A stretch of 64,000 nucleotides of DNA from Gammaproteobacteria bacterium (GCA_026398815.1 JAPLSA010000017.1:558001-622000), one strand, 5' to 3'. Positions 30,926-40,076 are shown, counted from the first letter of the stretch. Notes: generated by a model not told the origin, from the letters alone. A program made the numbers and translations.

Positions 30926-31281
30926 GACAGTTCCCGGGCGAGTTCAAGTGAGGGGACAAGACCCAGCAGGCGCGCCGCGCCGAGCAGGGTGGCGGAAGGG
31001 GCGTGCCAGCCGGTGCTGTGCCCGGCGGCGGCGCGGTCGCGGCGGAACATCAGCAGCAGCTGCAGCGCACTGGTGTGGACGCGCTGCACCTGGCTGCCGT
31101 CGAGCGTCAGGTCGGCATCGTCCAGCCGCGCAGCCAGCAGCGCGCGCAGATGGCCGGTTTCCTCGATGCCGACATCGGCCGGCAGCAGCAGCGGCGCCGG
31201 CGCGGCGGCCTTGCGGCGGCTGCGCCGGGCGGGCCGCGCGGCTGCGGGCGAGGCGCTGGAATCAGTAGCGGGATCGTTCAT
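30922..31281 (-). CDS. STAS-domain protein
   Basis: This 119-residue protein has a basic, disordered N-terminal 28 residues (ARPARRSRRKAAAPAP) and a STAS fold (LLLPADVGIEETGHLRALLA, TLDGSQVQRVHTSALQLLLM). In the usual phosphorylatable anti-anti-sigma motif a Ser/Thr precedes the helix. Here HTSALQ supplies one, so control by phosphorylation is conceivable. STAS genes often lead chemosensory operons of this type. It is the first gene of the six-gene coupled operon and follows a sigma-54-like sequence at 31332-31347. Confidence 0.75.
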   Translation of the reverse strand: MNDPATDSSASPAAARPARRSRRKAAAPAPLLLPADVGIEETGHLRALLAARLDDADLTLDGSQVQRVHTSALQLLLMFRRDRAAAGHSTGWHAPSATLLGAARLLGLVPSLELARELS

Positions 31282-31331
31282 CGGATGGGCCTTGGGACGG
31301 CGCGGATGGAAGCGGACATTGCAGCCTCGCC

Positions 31332-31347
31332 TTCAAGTCCTGTTCCC
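31332..31347 (-). promoter_or_regulatory. Sigma-54-like promoter for the STAS-cheY-HK-HDOD operon
   Basis: The minus strand reads GGGAACAGGACTTGAA. The -24 half and spacing are as in the other sigma-54 sites here, but the -12 GC is GA, so activity may be reduced. The predicted start is about 40 bases before the STAS ATG. Confidence 0.5.
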
Positions 31348-31384
31348 GGCGCGGCTGGCGGAAATCCGGCGGCGGCAAGCCGGT

Positions 31385-31867
31385 TCAGGCGGCGCGCGAC
31401 AGGCTGGGCGCCGGTGCCAGCACCGACACCAGGCGGTCGGCGTCGAGCAGGGTCAGCAGCTCGCCGGGCCGGGTGACGACGCCGATCACGCCCGAACTGG
31501 CCGCTTCGCCGCCGGTGGCCGGCGCGCGCTTGATCGCACCATCGGCAATGCGCCGGACATCGACCACCCGATCGACCCGCAGGCCCACCGATTCGCCATG
31601 GCCGTCGACCACCACGCAGCAGACCGGTGCGCTCAGCGGCCGCGCCGCCAGACCGAGGCGCAGCCGCAGATCGAGGATGGTGACGATGGCGCCGCGCAGG
31701 TTGGCGACGCCCAGGATCTGCGCGGCGGCGCCGGGCACCGATTCGATCTCGGTGTCGGCCAGCACTTCCTGCACTTTCAGGATTTCCAGCCCGTACAGCT
31801 GGCCGGCGAGTTCAAAGGTGACCCAGCGCGTGGAGTCATCCTGGGCGCGGCGGACATTCATCGACAT
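31385..31867 (-). CDS. cheW: CheW-like coupling protein (third copy)
   Basis: This 160-residue CheW fold (WVTFELAGQLYGLEILKVQE, VANLRGAIVTILDLRLRL, CVVVDGHGESVGLRVDRVVDV) is divergent from the two tandem cheW genes. Its position as last gene after motD mirrors the Pseudomonas cheA-cheB-motC-motD-parC-cheW arrangement, so it most likely serves the second CheA (33699-35660) that controls the polar flagellum. ATG 31867 (MSMNVRRAQ) follows GAAGG. Met3 is an alternative start. Confidence 0.9.
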   Translation of the reverse strand: MSMNVRRAQDDSTRWVTFELAGQLYGLEILKVQEVLADTEIESVPGAAAQILGVANLRGAIVTILDLRLRLGLAARPLSAPVCCVVVDGHGESVGLRVDRVVDVRRIADGAIKRAPATGGEAASSGVIGVVTRPGELLTLLDADRLVSVLAPAPSLSRAA

Positions 31868-31909
31868 GGCTTTCGACCTTCGGGGTGACGGTGACGGGGA
31901 ACGACGGCC

Positions 31910-32926
31910 TCACGGCGCTGCCGGCGGCCCGTGCGGCAGCAGCTCGCTTTCCAGCACGCGGTCGACCATCACGTCGGACGCGGCATCGGCGGCGCTGTAC
32001 ACCGGCAGCGGCGGCGGGGCCGGCGCATCGGTTGCCGGCAGATCGGCCGGCGACGCAAGGGCTGCAGCCGCTTCCGGCGGAGCGGGCGCTGGCAGCGGTC
32101 CAGCGGCGGCGTCCTGGGCGGCCTCGGCGGCATCCGGCGTGCCGAGCACCACGATCAGCACGCGGCGATTGGCGTTGCGGCCCTCGGGCGTGTCGTTGGC
32201 GGCCTTCGGCTGGAATTCGCCGAAGCCGGCGACGCTGAGCCGCTTCGGGTCCAGACCGTCGGCCATGAACAACGCGACGACGCTGGCCGCGCGCGCCGAC
32301 GACAGCTGCCAGTTCGACGGAAACGCGCGGGTGGCGATCGGCAGGTTGTCGGTATGGCCTTCGACGCGCACCGCGTTCGGAAACGGCGCCAGCACGGCGG
32401 CGATCCGCGCCAGCACCGGCCGGGCCGGCTCGGACAGCTCGGCCACGCCGCTGGGAAACAGGATGTCGGCGCGGATCTCGATCTCCAGCCGCAGGCCGTT
32501 GGCGCGCACGCTGACCAGCTGGCGATCGACCAGCGAGCCCATTGCCTTCTCCACTTCGGCGGCCATCCGGCCGAGATCGCGGGCGCCGCCGAGCGGCTGG
32601 CCGTACGACGGCAACGGCATCCGCAGCGGCGAGATCCGGGTGCCGCCGGCGCCGCTGCCGGCGCCTGGACGCGGCAGCAGGCTGACCAGCGCCGGCACCG
32701 CGCCGTGTTGCGGGTTGTCGCCGATCTGGATCGGCGAAGGGCTGCGCGGCCGGCCGCCGAAGGCCTCGTTCAGCGAATCGGACAGCACCCGGTACTTGCC
32801 CTCGTTGACCGAGGACATCGAGTACAGCACCACGAACAGCGCCAGCAGCAGGGTCACCAGATCGCCATAGGGAATCGCCCAGGCTTCGTGGTTGCTGTGT
32901 TCCTCGTGGCTGCGGCGGCGGGCCAT
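31910..32926 (-). CDS. motD: Flagellar stator protein MotD (MotB-type)
   Basis: This 338-residue stator subunit has an N-terminal membrane helix with the proton-carrying Asp (AWAIPYGDLVTLLLALFVVL). A periplasmic OmpA-like peptidoglycan-binding domain follows at about residues 140-265 (IRADILFPSGVAELSE, VRVEGHTDNLPIATRAFPSN, NRRVLIVVLG). A Pro/Ala-rich extension of about 75 residues ends the protein. The ATG is at 32926 (MARRRSHEEHSNHEAW), and longer frames run into motC. It forms the stator with MotC, whose stop is 11 bases upstream. Confidence 0.93.
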   Translation of the reverse strand: MARRRSHEEHSNHEAWAIPYGDLVTLLLALFVVLYSMSSVNEGKYRVLSDSLNEAFGGRPRSPSPIQIGDNPQHGAVPALVSLLPRPGAGSGAGGTRISPLRMPLPSYGQPLGGARDLGRMAAEVEKAMGSLVDRQLVSVRANGLRLEIEIRADILFPSGVAELSEPARPVLARIAAVLAPFPNAVRVEGHTDNLPIATRAFPSNWQLSSARAASVVALFMADGLDPKRLSVAGFGEFQPKAANDTPEGRNANRRVLIVVLGTPDAAEAAQDAAAGPLPAPAPPEAAAALASPADLPATDAPAPPPLPVYSAADAASDVMVDRVLESELLPHGPPAAP

Positions 32927-32937
32927 GGCCGGGCGCC

Positions 32938-33678
32938 TCAGTGCAGGAAGCCGGACAGCTTGACCTCGATGTTCCTCGGGTTTTCGCCGTTGGAAATCGC
33001 GATCAGGCCCTCGATGATCATTTCCTGCGTGCGCACCTGGGCGGCCACGGCGGCCTTGAGCTTGGAGGCGATCGGCAGGAAGAACAGGTTGGCGCTGGCG
33101 ATGCCGTAGATGGTGGCGACGAAGGCCGCCGAAATGCCGTGGCCGAGCTTCGAGGGATCGGCCAGGTTCTGCATCACCGCCATCAGGCCCATCACCGCGC
33201 CGATGATGCCGAGCGTCGGCGCATACACGCCCATGCTTTCCCAGACCTTGGCGCCGGCCAGGTCGAAGTGTTCGCGGGTCGACACCTGCACTTCCAGCGT
33301 CGTGCGGATGACGTCGGGCTCGGCACCGTCGACCAGCATCTGCAGGCCCTTGCGGATGAACGGATCGGTCTCGGCATCGACCGCGCCTTCCAGCGCCAGC
33401 AGGCCCTGCTTGCGGGCGCTGTTGCTCCATTCGACGATCCGGGCGATCAGCGCCCGGCCGTCCTCGTGCGGCGGCCGGAACACCCAGCGGGCCATCTGCA
33501 TGCCGCGCTTGAAGGTCGCCATCGGCGTGTGCAGGGTAATCGCCGCCAGCGTGCCGACGATGACGATCACGAACGCCGCCGGCCCCCACAGCGCGGCGAC
33601 GCCGGAGCCTTTCAGGATCGAGCCGCCGACGATCGCGACCGCCGCCAGCACGAAGCCGATGATGCTCAGCAGATCCAT
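32938..33678 (-). CDS. motC: Flagellar stator protein MotC (MotA-type)
   Basis: This 246-residue protein has four membrane helices. The conserved motor-interaction loop is in the cytoplasmic segment (about residues 60-140), and GVYAPTLGIIGAVMGLMAVM is the conserved pore-lining helix. MDLLSIIGFVLAAVAIVGGS and the length identify the MotC branch of proton-driven stators. It sits between cheA2 and motD, as in polar-flagellate gammaproteobacteria. A separate motAB pair may exist elsewhere. Confidence 0.94.
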   Translation of the reverse strand: MDLLSIIGFVLAAVAIVGGSILKGSGVAALWGPAAFVIVIVGTLAAITLHTPMATFKRGMQMARWVFRPPHEDGRALIARIVEWSNSARKQGLLALEGAVDAETDPFIRKGLQMLVDGAEPDVIRTTLEVQVSTREHFDLAGAKVWESMGVYAPTLGIIGAVMGLMAVMQNLADPSKLGHGISAAFVATIYGIASANLFFLPIASKLKAAVAAQVRTQEMIIEGLIAISNGENPRNIEVKLSGFLH

Positions 33679-33698
33679 GGGTCAGCGCCGGGCGCGGG

Positions 33699-35660
33699 TC
33701 AGTACAGCGCGATGCCGTGTAGGCCGGACGACCAGGCCCGCACCAGGCCCGGGAAGTCGACGATCAGCGCCACCCGGCCCTCGCCGGTCACCGTGGCGCC
33801 GGCCAGCCCGGCGAGGCCGCGCAGACCGAGGCCCAGCGGCTTGATCACCACTTCCTCGCGCGCCTTCACCGAATGGACGATGAAGCCGTAGCGTTCGCCG
33901 TACGCCTGCGCCACCACCACATGGCGCGGCGCATCGCCGTGTTCGCCGGCCGGCGGCTGGCCGGCGCCGCTCCAGGCCTGCAGGTCGACCAGCCGCAGGG
34001 TCGAATTGCGGTACAGCAGCGCCTGCCAGTGGTCGAGCCGGCGCAGCCGGGTTTCGTCGAGCGCGAAGACGTCGAAGACATCGGCCAGCGGCAGCGCCAG
34101 CAGGCGGTTGCCGACCGACACCATCAGCGCCGGCAGGATCGCCAGGGTCAGCGGCACGCGCAGCTTCACGCAGGAGCCCTGGCCGATCTTCGACTCGATC
34201 ACCACGCTGCCGTTGAGGCCGGTGATCTTGGATTTCACGACATCCATGCCGACGCCGCGCCCGGACAGGTCGGACACCTGTTCCTTGGTCGAGAAGCCGG
34301 CCATGAACACCAGCTGCAGGCATTCGTCGCTGGTCAGCTTGGCGGCCTGCGAAGGGTCCATCAGCCCCTTCTCGACGACCTTGCGGCGCAGCTTCTCGGG
34401 ATCGATGCCGGCGCCGTCGTCGCGCACCGAAATCAGGATGTGGTCGCCCTGCTGCTCGGCGGCCAGCAGCAGCTTGCCGGTCGCCGGCTTGCCTGCGGCG
34501 GCGCGCACCTGCGGCAGCTCGATGCCGTGGTCGACCGAGTTGCGCACCATGTGCACCAGCGGATCGGCCAGCGCCTCGACCAGGTTCTTGTCGAGATCGG
34601 TGTCTTCGCCGATCAGCTCGACATCGACCTGCTTGCCCAGGCCACGGGCGACATCGCGAGCCAGCTTCGGGAACTTGGAAAACACCTTCCTGATCGGCTG
34701 CATGCGGATCTTCATCACCGCCGCCTGCAGGCTGCGGGTGATGTGGTCCAGCTCGCCGACGCTCTTGGCATAGGCCTCGGGCGTGGCGTTGCGGGCGCGC
34801 AAGGTCTTCAGGCGGTTGCGCACCAGCACCAGCTCGCCGACCAGATTCATCATCTGGTCGAGGCGCACGGTATCGACCCGCACCGTGGTTTCCGCTGCCG
34901 GCGCAGCGGCGGCAGGCACGGCCGGCAGCACTGGTTCGCGCACCGGATTCGCCTGCGCGGCAGGTGGCGGCGCGGGCGTCGTCACGCCCGGCGCGGCACC
35001 GCCATGCAGCTGGTCGAGCAGCTTCTCGAACTCGTCCTCCAGACTCATTTCGGCGGCCGGCTTGGCAGGCGTGGCGAGCGTATCGACGCCAGGCGGCTTG
35101 CCGCCGTGCAGCTGGTCGAGCAAGGCCTCGAATTCGTCCTCGCCGATCAGATCGCCACCGCTTGCCGCAGCTGCTTTCGGCTTGCGGACCCGCTTCGCTT
35201 TCGGCTTGGCAGCGGGCGCGACCTCGGCCGGCGACGGCGCGACGGCGGCGGCTGAGGCCGGCGGCGCCGAGGTCTGGGCCTTCAGCGCCGCCAGCAGCGC
35301 GGCCGGGGCCGGCGATGGATCGTGACCGGCGGCCACCTCGGCCATCATCGAGACCAGCTGGTCGAGCGACTGCATGGTCGCGTCCATCAGCTCCGGCGTC
35401 ATCGGCCGGCCACCGGCGCGCACCACGCCGAACACTTCCTCGGCGATGTGGCACAGCTCGACCATGTGGGTCAGCGCCAGGAAGCCGGCGCCGCCCTTGA
35501 CGGTGTGAAAGGCGCGGAACACGGCGTTGAGCAGCTCGCGGTCCTGAGGATTGCGTTCCAGCTCGACCAGCTGCTCGCCGAGTCGGTCCAGCAGCTCGCC
35601 GGCCTCGGTCAGGAAATCGGCCCGGATATCGTCATCGATCCCGTTGTTACTGGCGCTCAT
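33699..35660 (-). CDS. cheA: Flagellar chemotaxis histidine kinase CheA (second copy)
   Basis: This 653-residue CheA has an Hpt domain with phospho-acceptor His52 (FRAFHTVKGGAGFLAL). The P2 region is replaced by a Pro/Ala/Lys linker carrying two copies of DEFExLLDQLHGGxxPGV (about residues 175 and 210). The dimerisation domain follows (RLDQMMNLVGELVLVRNRL), then the ATPase (HMVRNSVDHGIELPQVRAA, DDGAGIDPEKL, GRGVGMDVVKSKITGLNG) and a CheW-like domain. It is placed with cheZ, cheY, fliA, flhG, flhF and flhA, and is taken as the kinase controlling motor reversal. Confidence 0.95.
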   Translation of the reverse strand: MSASNNGIDDDIRADFLTEAGELLDRLGEQLVELERNPQDRELLNAVFRAFHTVKGGAGFLALTHMVELCHIAEEVFGVVRAGGRPMTPELMDATMQSLDQLVSMMAEVAAGHDPSPAPAALLAALKAQTSAPPASAAAVAPSPAEVAPAAKPKAKRVRKPKAAAASGGDLIGEDEFEALLDQLHGGKPPGVDTLATPAKPAAEMSLEDEFEKLLDQLHGGAAPGVTTPAPPPAAQANPVREPVLPAVPAAAAPAAETTVRVDTVRLDQMMNLVGELVLVRNRLKTLRARNATPEAYAKSVGELDHITRSLQAAVMKIRMQPIRKVFSKFPKLARDVARGLGKQVDVELIGEDTDLDKNLVEALADPLVHMVRNSVDHGIELPQVRAAAGKPATGKLLLAAEQQGDHILISVRDDGAGIDPEKLRRKVVEKGLMDPSQAAKLTSDECLQLVFMAGFSTKEQVSDLSGRGVGMDVVKSKITGLNGSVVIESKIGQGSCVKLRVPLTLAILPALMVSVGNRLLALPLADVFDVFALDETRLRRLDHWQALLYRNSTLRLVDLQAWSGAGQPPAGEHGDAPRHVVVAQAYGERYGFIVHSVKAREEVVIKPLGLGLRGLAGLAGATVTGEGRVALIVDFPGLVRAWSSGLHGIALY

Positions 35661-35696
35661 GGCGTGCTCGGATGGAAGTTCGGGAAGCGGCGTGGC

Positions 35697-36479
35697 TCAG
35701 AAGCCCAGTTCGGCGAGCAGGCTGTCGGCGTCCTGCTGGCTCTGGCCGCCGCTGCCGAGCCCCGGCACCGTTGGCCCGGCCAGTTCGCCGGCGGTCACCG
35801 CGCTGGCCGCCGACGGGCCGCGCACGCCTTCGTTGGTCGCCATCAGCAGCTTGATCAGCGCGCCTTCGATGTTGTGCACCAGCGCGATCACCCGGCGGAT
35901 CACCTGGCCCGACAGGTCCTGGTATTCCTGGGCCTGGGCGATGGTCGAGAAGTTGCTGCGCAGCTGGCCGCCGATCTCGCGCATCGTCTGTTCGACGCGC
36001 TCGATGTCGTTGGCCAGGGTCAGCCCCTTGATCGGCAGCGGCGCGACCGTCGGCAGCCGCTCGCGCAGCGTGTCCAGCGTGCCGATGCAGCCGTTCAGGC
36101 GATCGACCAGCGCGCGGCTGTCGTCGCAGACATCCAGCGTCTTGTGGGCCGCGTCCTCGCCCATCTTGACCACGTAGTCGAGCCGCACGCAGGCATCGGG
36201 AATCTCGCTGCCGGCCAGCTCCTGCAGGCGTTCGTCGAAATTCAGATCCTTGACCGCCTGGTGCAGTTCGCGGGTCAGCTTCGCCAGATTGACGAACAGG
36301 CCGTCCTCGCGCAGCCGCATCAGCTGGTTCAGCCGCGATTCGAACAGCGCCTGGTCGTCGGCCTCCAGCGCCGACAGGATCTCGCGCAGGCGATTGACGT
36401 ACTCGGCGCGATCGGGAATCGACGGCGCGGCTTCGCGCTCGGCCGAGCGCGCGTTGATGTTGACCACCACGGCGGCCAT
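35697..36479 (-). CDS. cheZ: Phospho-CheY phosphatase CheZ
   Basis: This 260-residue CheZ is a long four-helix-bundle protein that dephosphorylates CheY-P. The catalytic segment AQEYQDLSGQVIRRVIALV keeps the Asp and Gln of the DLxGQ motif. The C-terminal QQDADSLLAELGF is the CheY-binding helix. Its ATG shares one base with the cheY stop (TAATG). Confidence 0.94.
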   Translation of the reverse strand: MAAVVVNINARSAEREAAPSIPDRAEYVNRLREILSALEADDQALFESRLNQLMRLREDGLFVNLAKLTRELHQAVKDLNFDERLQELAGSEIPDACVRLDYVVKMGEDAAHKTLDVCDDSRALVDRLNGCIGTLDTLRERLPTVAPLPIKGLTLANDIERVEQTMREIGGQLRSNFSTIAQAQEYQDLSGQVIRRVIALVHNIEGALIKLLMATNEGVRGPSAASAVTAGELAGPTVPGLGSGGQSQQDADSLLAELGF

Positions 36480-36871
36480 TACGCCGCCGCCTCGAAGCGC
36501 TGGAAGATCTTGTCGAGCTTTTCCTTCAGCGTGACTGCGGTGAACGGCTTGATGATGTAGCCGTTCACGCCGGCCTTGGCGGCTTCGATGATCTGGTCGC
36601 GCTGCGCTTCGGCGGTGACCATCAGCACCGGCAGGCCCTTCAGCTTGTCGTCGCCTCGGATCGCCTTCAGCAGGTCGATGCCGGTCATGCCCGGCATGTT
36701 CCAGTCGGTGACCACGAAGTCGAAGCCGCCGGCCTGCAGCATCGGCCAGGCGGTCTTGCCGTCGTCGGCTTCGGCAGTGTTGGTGAAGCCAAGGTCGCCG
36801 AGCAGGTTCTTGACGATGCGGCGCATGGTCGAGAAGTCATCGACGATCAAAATGCGGAGGTTCTTGTCCAT
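36479..36871 (-). CDS. cheY: Flagellar motor response regulator CheY
   Basis: This 130-residue receiver is very close to enteric and Pseudomonas CheY ([68 protein letters not shown]). Phosphorylated by CheA2, it binds FliM to reverse rotation. It lies between fliA and cheZ, the standard order. Confidence 0.97.
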   Translation of the reverse strand: MDKNLRILIVDDFSTMRRIVKNLLGDLGFTNTAEADDGKTAWPMLQAGGFDFVVTDWNMPGMTGIDLLKAIRGDDKLKGLPVLMVTAEAQRDQIIEAAKAGVNGYIIKPFTAVTLKEKLDKIFQRFEAAA

Positions 36872-36889
36872 CGTTCGGGGCTCGCGGAG

Positions 36890-37720
36890 TCAGGCGGCGG
36901 TTGAAAGGGCGGTTGCAGCGGTGGCGCGCGGCTTGCGCGCGCGGGTTTCGTTGCGCGGGGTCGGAGCTTTGCCATCGCGGGCATCGCGCCATTCGGCGAG
37001 GCGGGCACGCAGGCGCAGCAGCGCCTGGCCGTGCAGCTGGCAGACCCGCGATTCGGTGACGTCCAGCACCTCGCCGATCTCGCGCAGGTTCAGCTCGTCG
37101 TCGTAGTACAGGCTCATGACCAGCTTTTCGCGCTCCGGCAGTTCGCCGATGGCGACGGTCAGCGCGGTCATGAAGGCGGCGCGCTCGATCTCGTCGTACG
37201 GCGTGGCGCCGGGATCGGCGACCTCGAAATCGCGGTCCTCGTCGTCGTCGCGGCCGGCGGCGTGCATCGACAGCACCTGGCACTGGGTCGCGTCGCGGAC
37301 GATCTCGTGGTACTCGCTCAAGGAAGCGCCGATCTTCTCGGCGATCTCGGCATCGCGGGCCTCGCGGCCGGAATCCTGTTCGATGGCGCGGATCGCGCTC
37401 GAGACATCGCGCATCCGCCGGTGCACCGAACGCGGCGCCCAGTCGCCCCGGCGCAGCTCGTCGACCATCGCGCCGCGAATGCGGATGCCGGCGTAGGTCT
37501 CGAAGCTGGCGCCGCGATCGCCGCAGTAGTGGCGCGCCGCCTCGATCAGGCCGATGACGCCGGCCTGCACCAGGTCGTCGACATCCACCGATGCCGGCAG
37601 CCGCGCCGCCAGATGCCAGGCGATGCGCTTGACCAGCTCCAGGTGCTCGCGCACCAGCCGCGCCTCGTCGGCGGCGGCCACGGTGCGGGCATAGGCCTTC
37701 ACCGGCGGCATCGCGGTCAT
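36890..37720 (-). CDS. fliA: Flagellar sigma factor FliA (sigma-28)
   Basis: This 276-residue sigma-70-family factor is for late flagellar genes. Region 2 includes YCGDRGASFETYAGIRIRGA and VDELRRGDWAPRSVHRRM; region 4 includes LPEREKLVMSLYYDDELNLR and EIGEVLDVTESRVCQLHGQA. A basic tail of about 25 residues extends the usual 240-residue family length. The ATG at 37720 (MTAMPPVKAYA) overlaps the flhG stop, and longer frames are inside flhG. Two sigma-28 promoters that it should read are visible at 56378-56404 (fliS) and 59558-59584 (fliC). Confidence 0.96.
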   Translation of the reverse strand: MTAMPPVKAYARTVAAADEARLVREHLELVKRIAWHLAARLPASVDVDDLVQAGVIGLIEAARHYCGDRGASFETYAGIRIRGAMVDELRRGDWAPRSVHRRMRDVSSAIRAIEQDSGREARDAEIAEKIGASLSEYHEIVRDATQCQVLSMHAAGRDDDEDRDFEVADPGATPYDEIERAAFMTALTVAIGELPEREKLVMSLYYDDELNLREIGEVLDVTESRVCQLHGQALLRLRARLAEWRDARDGKAPTPRNETRARKPRATAATALSTAA

Positions 37721-38643
37721 GACAGCACCGCCCCGGCCATCGATGGGCCGTTGAGCAGCGCGGCCGGCAGCGGCGATACCGGCGCATTGACCAGCCGCTC
37801 GACGAAGAATTCGAGATTGCCGCGAGCGCCCGTCGGCATGCCCCAGCTGTCGGCCTTGCGGGCCAGCTGGCGGAAGGCTTCCGAGGCCGGGCAGTTCGGG
37901 TAGGCCTCGACCACCGCGCGCTGGCGGCGCACGGCCCGCTTCAGCCATTCGTCATGCGGGATGCCGCCGACGAAGCTCAAGGTGATGTCGAGGAAACGCT
38001 CGGCGACGCGGCGCAGGCTTTCGTAGACGCTCTGCGCCTCGCCGGCGTCGCGGACCATGTTGGCCAGCACCTGCACGCGGCTGATGCCGTGATCGCGGTT
38101 CAGCACCTTGATCAGCGCATAGGCGTCGGTCAGCGAGGTCGGATCGCCGGTGACCACGACGATGATTTCCTGCGAAGCCTGGCTGAAGGTGATCACCGAA
38201 TCGGCGATGCCGGCGGCGGTGTCGATGATCAGCACGTCGAGCGGCCGGCTCAGTTCCGAGAACGCCTGCACCAGCCCGGCGTGCTCGACCTGCGACAGCT
38301 CGGCCATGTGCCGCTTGCCGCTGGACGCCGGCACGATCATCACGCCGTTCGGGCCGAACATCAGCGTGTCTTCGAGGCGGCACTTGCCTTCCAGCACGTG
38401 CGCCAGGTTGTAGCTCGGCTGCAGGCCCAGCATCACGTCGATGTTGGCCAGGCCCAGATCGCCGTCGAGCAGCATCACCTGCTTGCCGTTGCCGGCCATC
38501 GCCACGGCGAGGTTCACCGAGACATTGGTCTTGCCGACGCCGCCCTTGCCGCTGGTCACCGCGATCACGCGGACCGGCGATGGCGGCTTCAGGCGGCGCA
38601 GGCCGTCGGCCTGGTCGAGCACCGGGTTCTGGACCTTAGCCAT
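37717..38643 (-). CDS. flhG: Flagellar number regulator FlhG (FleN/YlxH)
   Basis: This ParA/MinD-type ATPase of 308 residues, counted from ATG 38643 (MAKVQNPVLDQADGLRRL), limits flagellar number by antagonising FleQ and FlhF. Walker A is VTSGKGGVGKTNVSVNLA, followed by LLDGDLGLANIDVMLGL and IIDTAAGIADSVI. The preferred start overlaps the flhF stop by eight bases. The frame is open to 38688. The QADGLRRL element near the N terminus resembles the DQA-x-x-L motif that FlhG uses to stimulate FlhF GTPase. Confidence 0.95.
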   Translation of the reverse strand: MAKVQNPVLDQADGLRRLKPPSPVRVIAVTSGKGGVGKTNVSVNLAVAMAGNGKQVMLLDGDLGLANIDVMLGLQPSYNLAHVLEGKCRLEDTLMFGPNGVMIVPASSGKRHMAELSQVEHAGLVQAFSELSRPLDVLIIDTAAGIADSVITFSQASQEIIVVVTGDPTSLTDAYALIKVLNRDHGISRVQVLANMVRDAGEAQSVYESLRRVAERFLDITLSFVGGIPHDEWLKRAVRRQRAVVEAYPNCPASEAFRQLARKADSWGMPTGARGNLEFFVERLVNAPVSPLPAALLNGPSMAGAVLS

Positions 38644-40039
38644 GGACCTGGACTCCGGTGGCGGTTGCCGCATCGAGACGGGGTGCAAAGCGCAGGGCCA
38701 TGGTGTCGTCGTCCAGTTCCATCGGGGCGTTGCGGGCCAGCTGCTGGGCGCGGATCACGAGGCCATCGGCGCGGGCAATCTGGAGGTCTTCGGGTACCCG
38801 CTGGCCATCGGTGACATAGGCCAGCGGCAGGCGGTGGCGGATCGCGGCACTCAGCGCGCCGCCGATCCGCGTGGTTTCGTCGAGCTTGGAGATCACGCAG
38901 GCGGCCAGCCGGCTGTCGCCGCCGTCGCCGGTGGCGCCGCTGAAGCGGCGGATCACCTCGTCCTGGTCGTGCGACTGGCTGGTCGCCGACATCGTCAGCC
39001 AGAACTTCAGCCGCGAATTGGCCGCCGCCAGCATCTCGATCTGCTGCTGAAGGTTGTGGTCGCGCGGGCTCATGCCGACGGTGTCGATCAGCACCAGCCG
39101 GCGGTCGCCGAGGCGGGTCAGCACGTCGCGCAGGCTCTGCTGCGGCGTGGCCGTGTAGACCGGCACGCCGAGCAGGCGGCCGTAGGTGTAGAGCTGTTCG
39201 GCGGCGCCGATCCGGTAGTGGTCCATCGCCACCAGCGCGATGTCGCGCAGGCCGTGGCGTTCGGCGTAGCGGGCGGCAAGCTTGGCGATCGTGGTGGTCT
39301 TGCCGACGCCGGTCGGACCGACCAGGGCGATCACGCCGCCTTCCAGGATCAGGTCTTCGCGCGCCACCGGGATGCGCCGGGCCAGCAGGCCCAGCGGCAG
39401 GAAACGGGCGCGCTCGTCGCTGGTGGCGTCGGGCAGCGCATCGGCGATCTCGCGCGCCAGCGGCGCATCGAGGCCGAGATCGGTCAGGGTCTTCAGCACC
39501 GCATAGCGCTGCGGGCGGTTGCGGCGCAGCTCGTTCCAGGCCAGCCCGGCGAGCTGTTCCTCGATCATCCGGCGCATGCCGCCCAGTTCCTGGCTCATGG
39601 TCCGCTGCAGTTCGAGGAATTCGCCCGATGGCGCGGCCGCCATCGCATGGGCACCGGACACCGCGTGGACCAGGCTGGCCGCCTGGTTGCCGGCGGCGGC
39701 CGATGGCCGCGACGGGCTCTGCGGTACCGCGTCCGGCTCGCCGAACTCGGCCAGCAGACGATCGACCGGTGGATGGGCCAGCGGATGCGGCGCCACCGGC
39801 GGCCTCGGCGGCAGCCGCTCAGCTTCCGGTTCCGGCTGCGGCGCGGCTGCCGCTGCCGGCTCAGCCGGGCGGCGCAGGCTGGCCTGCATCAGCGCCTCGT
39901 CGTAGTCGACGGCCGCCACCACCTCGATGCCGCCGGGCACGCGGCGATTCGACAGGATCACCGAATCCGGCCCCTGTTCCTCGCGCACCATGCGGATCGC
40001 TTCCCGCATGTTCCTGCCGATGAACCGCTTGATCTTCAT
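38636..40039 (-). CDS. flhF: Flagellar placement GTPase FlhF
   Basis: This 467-residue SRP-type GTPase determines the polar site of the flagellum. The basic N-terminal domain starts MKIKRFIGRNMREAIRMVRE. A Pro-rich linker (about residues 60-130) is followed by N and G domains with VGPTGVGKTTTIAKLAARY (G1), ALVAMDHYRIGAAEQL, DTVGMSPRD and ISKLDETTRIGG. The ATG is at 40039, and the upstream frame to 40090 has no support. It lies between flhA and flhG as in other monotrichous bacteria. Confidence 0.95.
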   Translation of the reverse strand: MKIKRFIGRNMREAIRMVREEQGPDSVILSNRRVPGGIEVVAAVDYDEALMQASLRRPAEPAAAAAPQPEPEAERLPPRPPVAPHPLAHPPVDRLLAEFGEPDAVPQSPSRPSAAAGNQAASLVHAVSGAHAMAAAPSGEFLELQRTMSQELGGMRRMIEEQLAGLAWNELRRNRPQRYAVLKTLTDLGLDAPLAREIADALPDATSDERARFLPLGLLARRIPVAREDLILEGGVIALVGPTGVGKTTTIAKLAARYAERHGLRDIALVAMDHYRIGAAEQLYTYGRLLGVPVYTATPQQSLRDVLTRLGDRRLVLIDTVGMSPRDHNLQQQIEMLAAANSRLKFWLTMSATSQSHDQDEVIRRFSGATGDGGDSRLAACVISKLDETTRIGGALSAAIRHRLPLAYVTDGQRVPEDLQIARADGLVIRAQQLARNAPMELDDDTMALRFAPRLDAATATGVQVHG

Positions 40040-40076
40040 GTTGCGTCGACTCCGTCGAAAGCGTCGGGGCGGGTGT

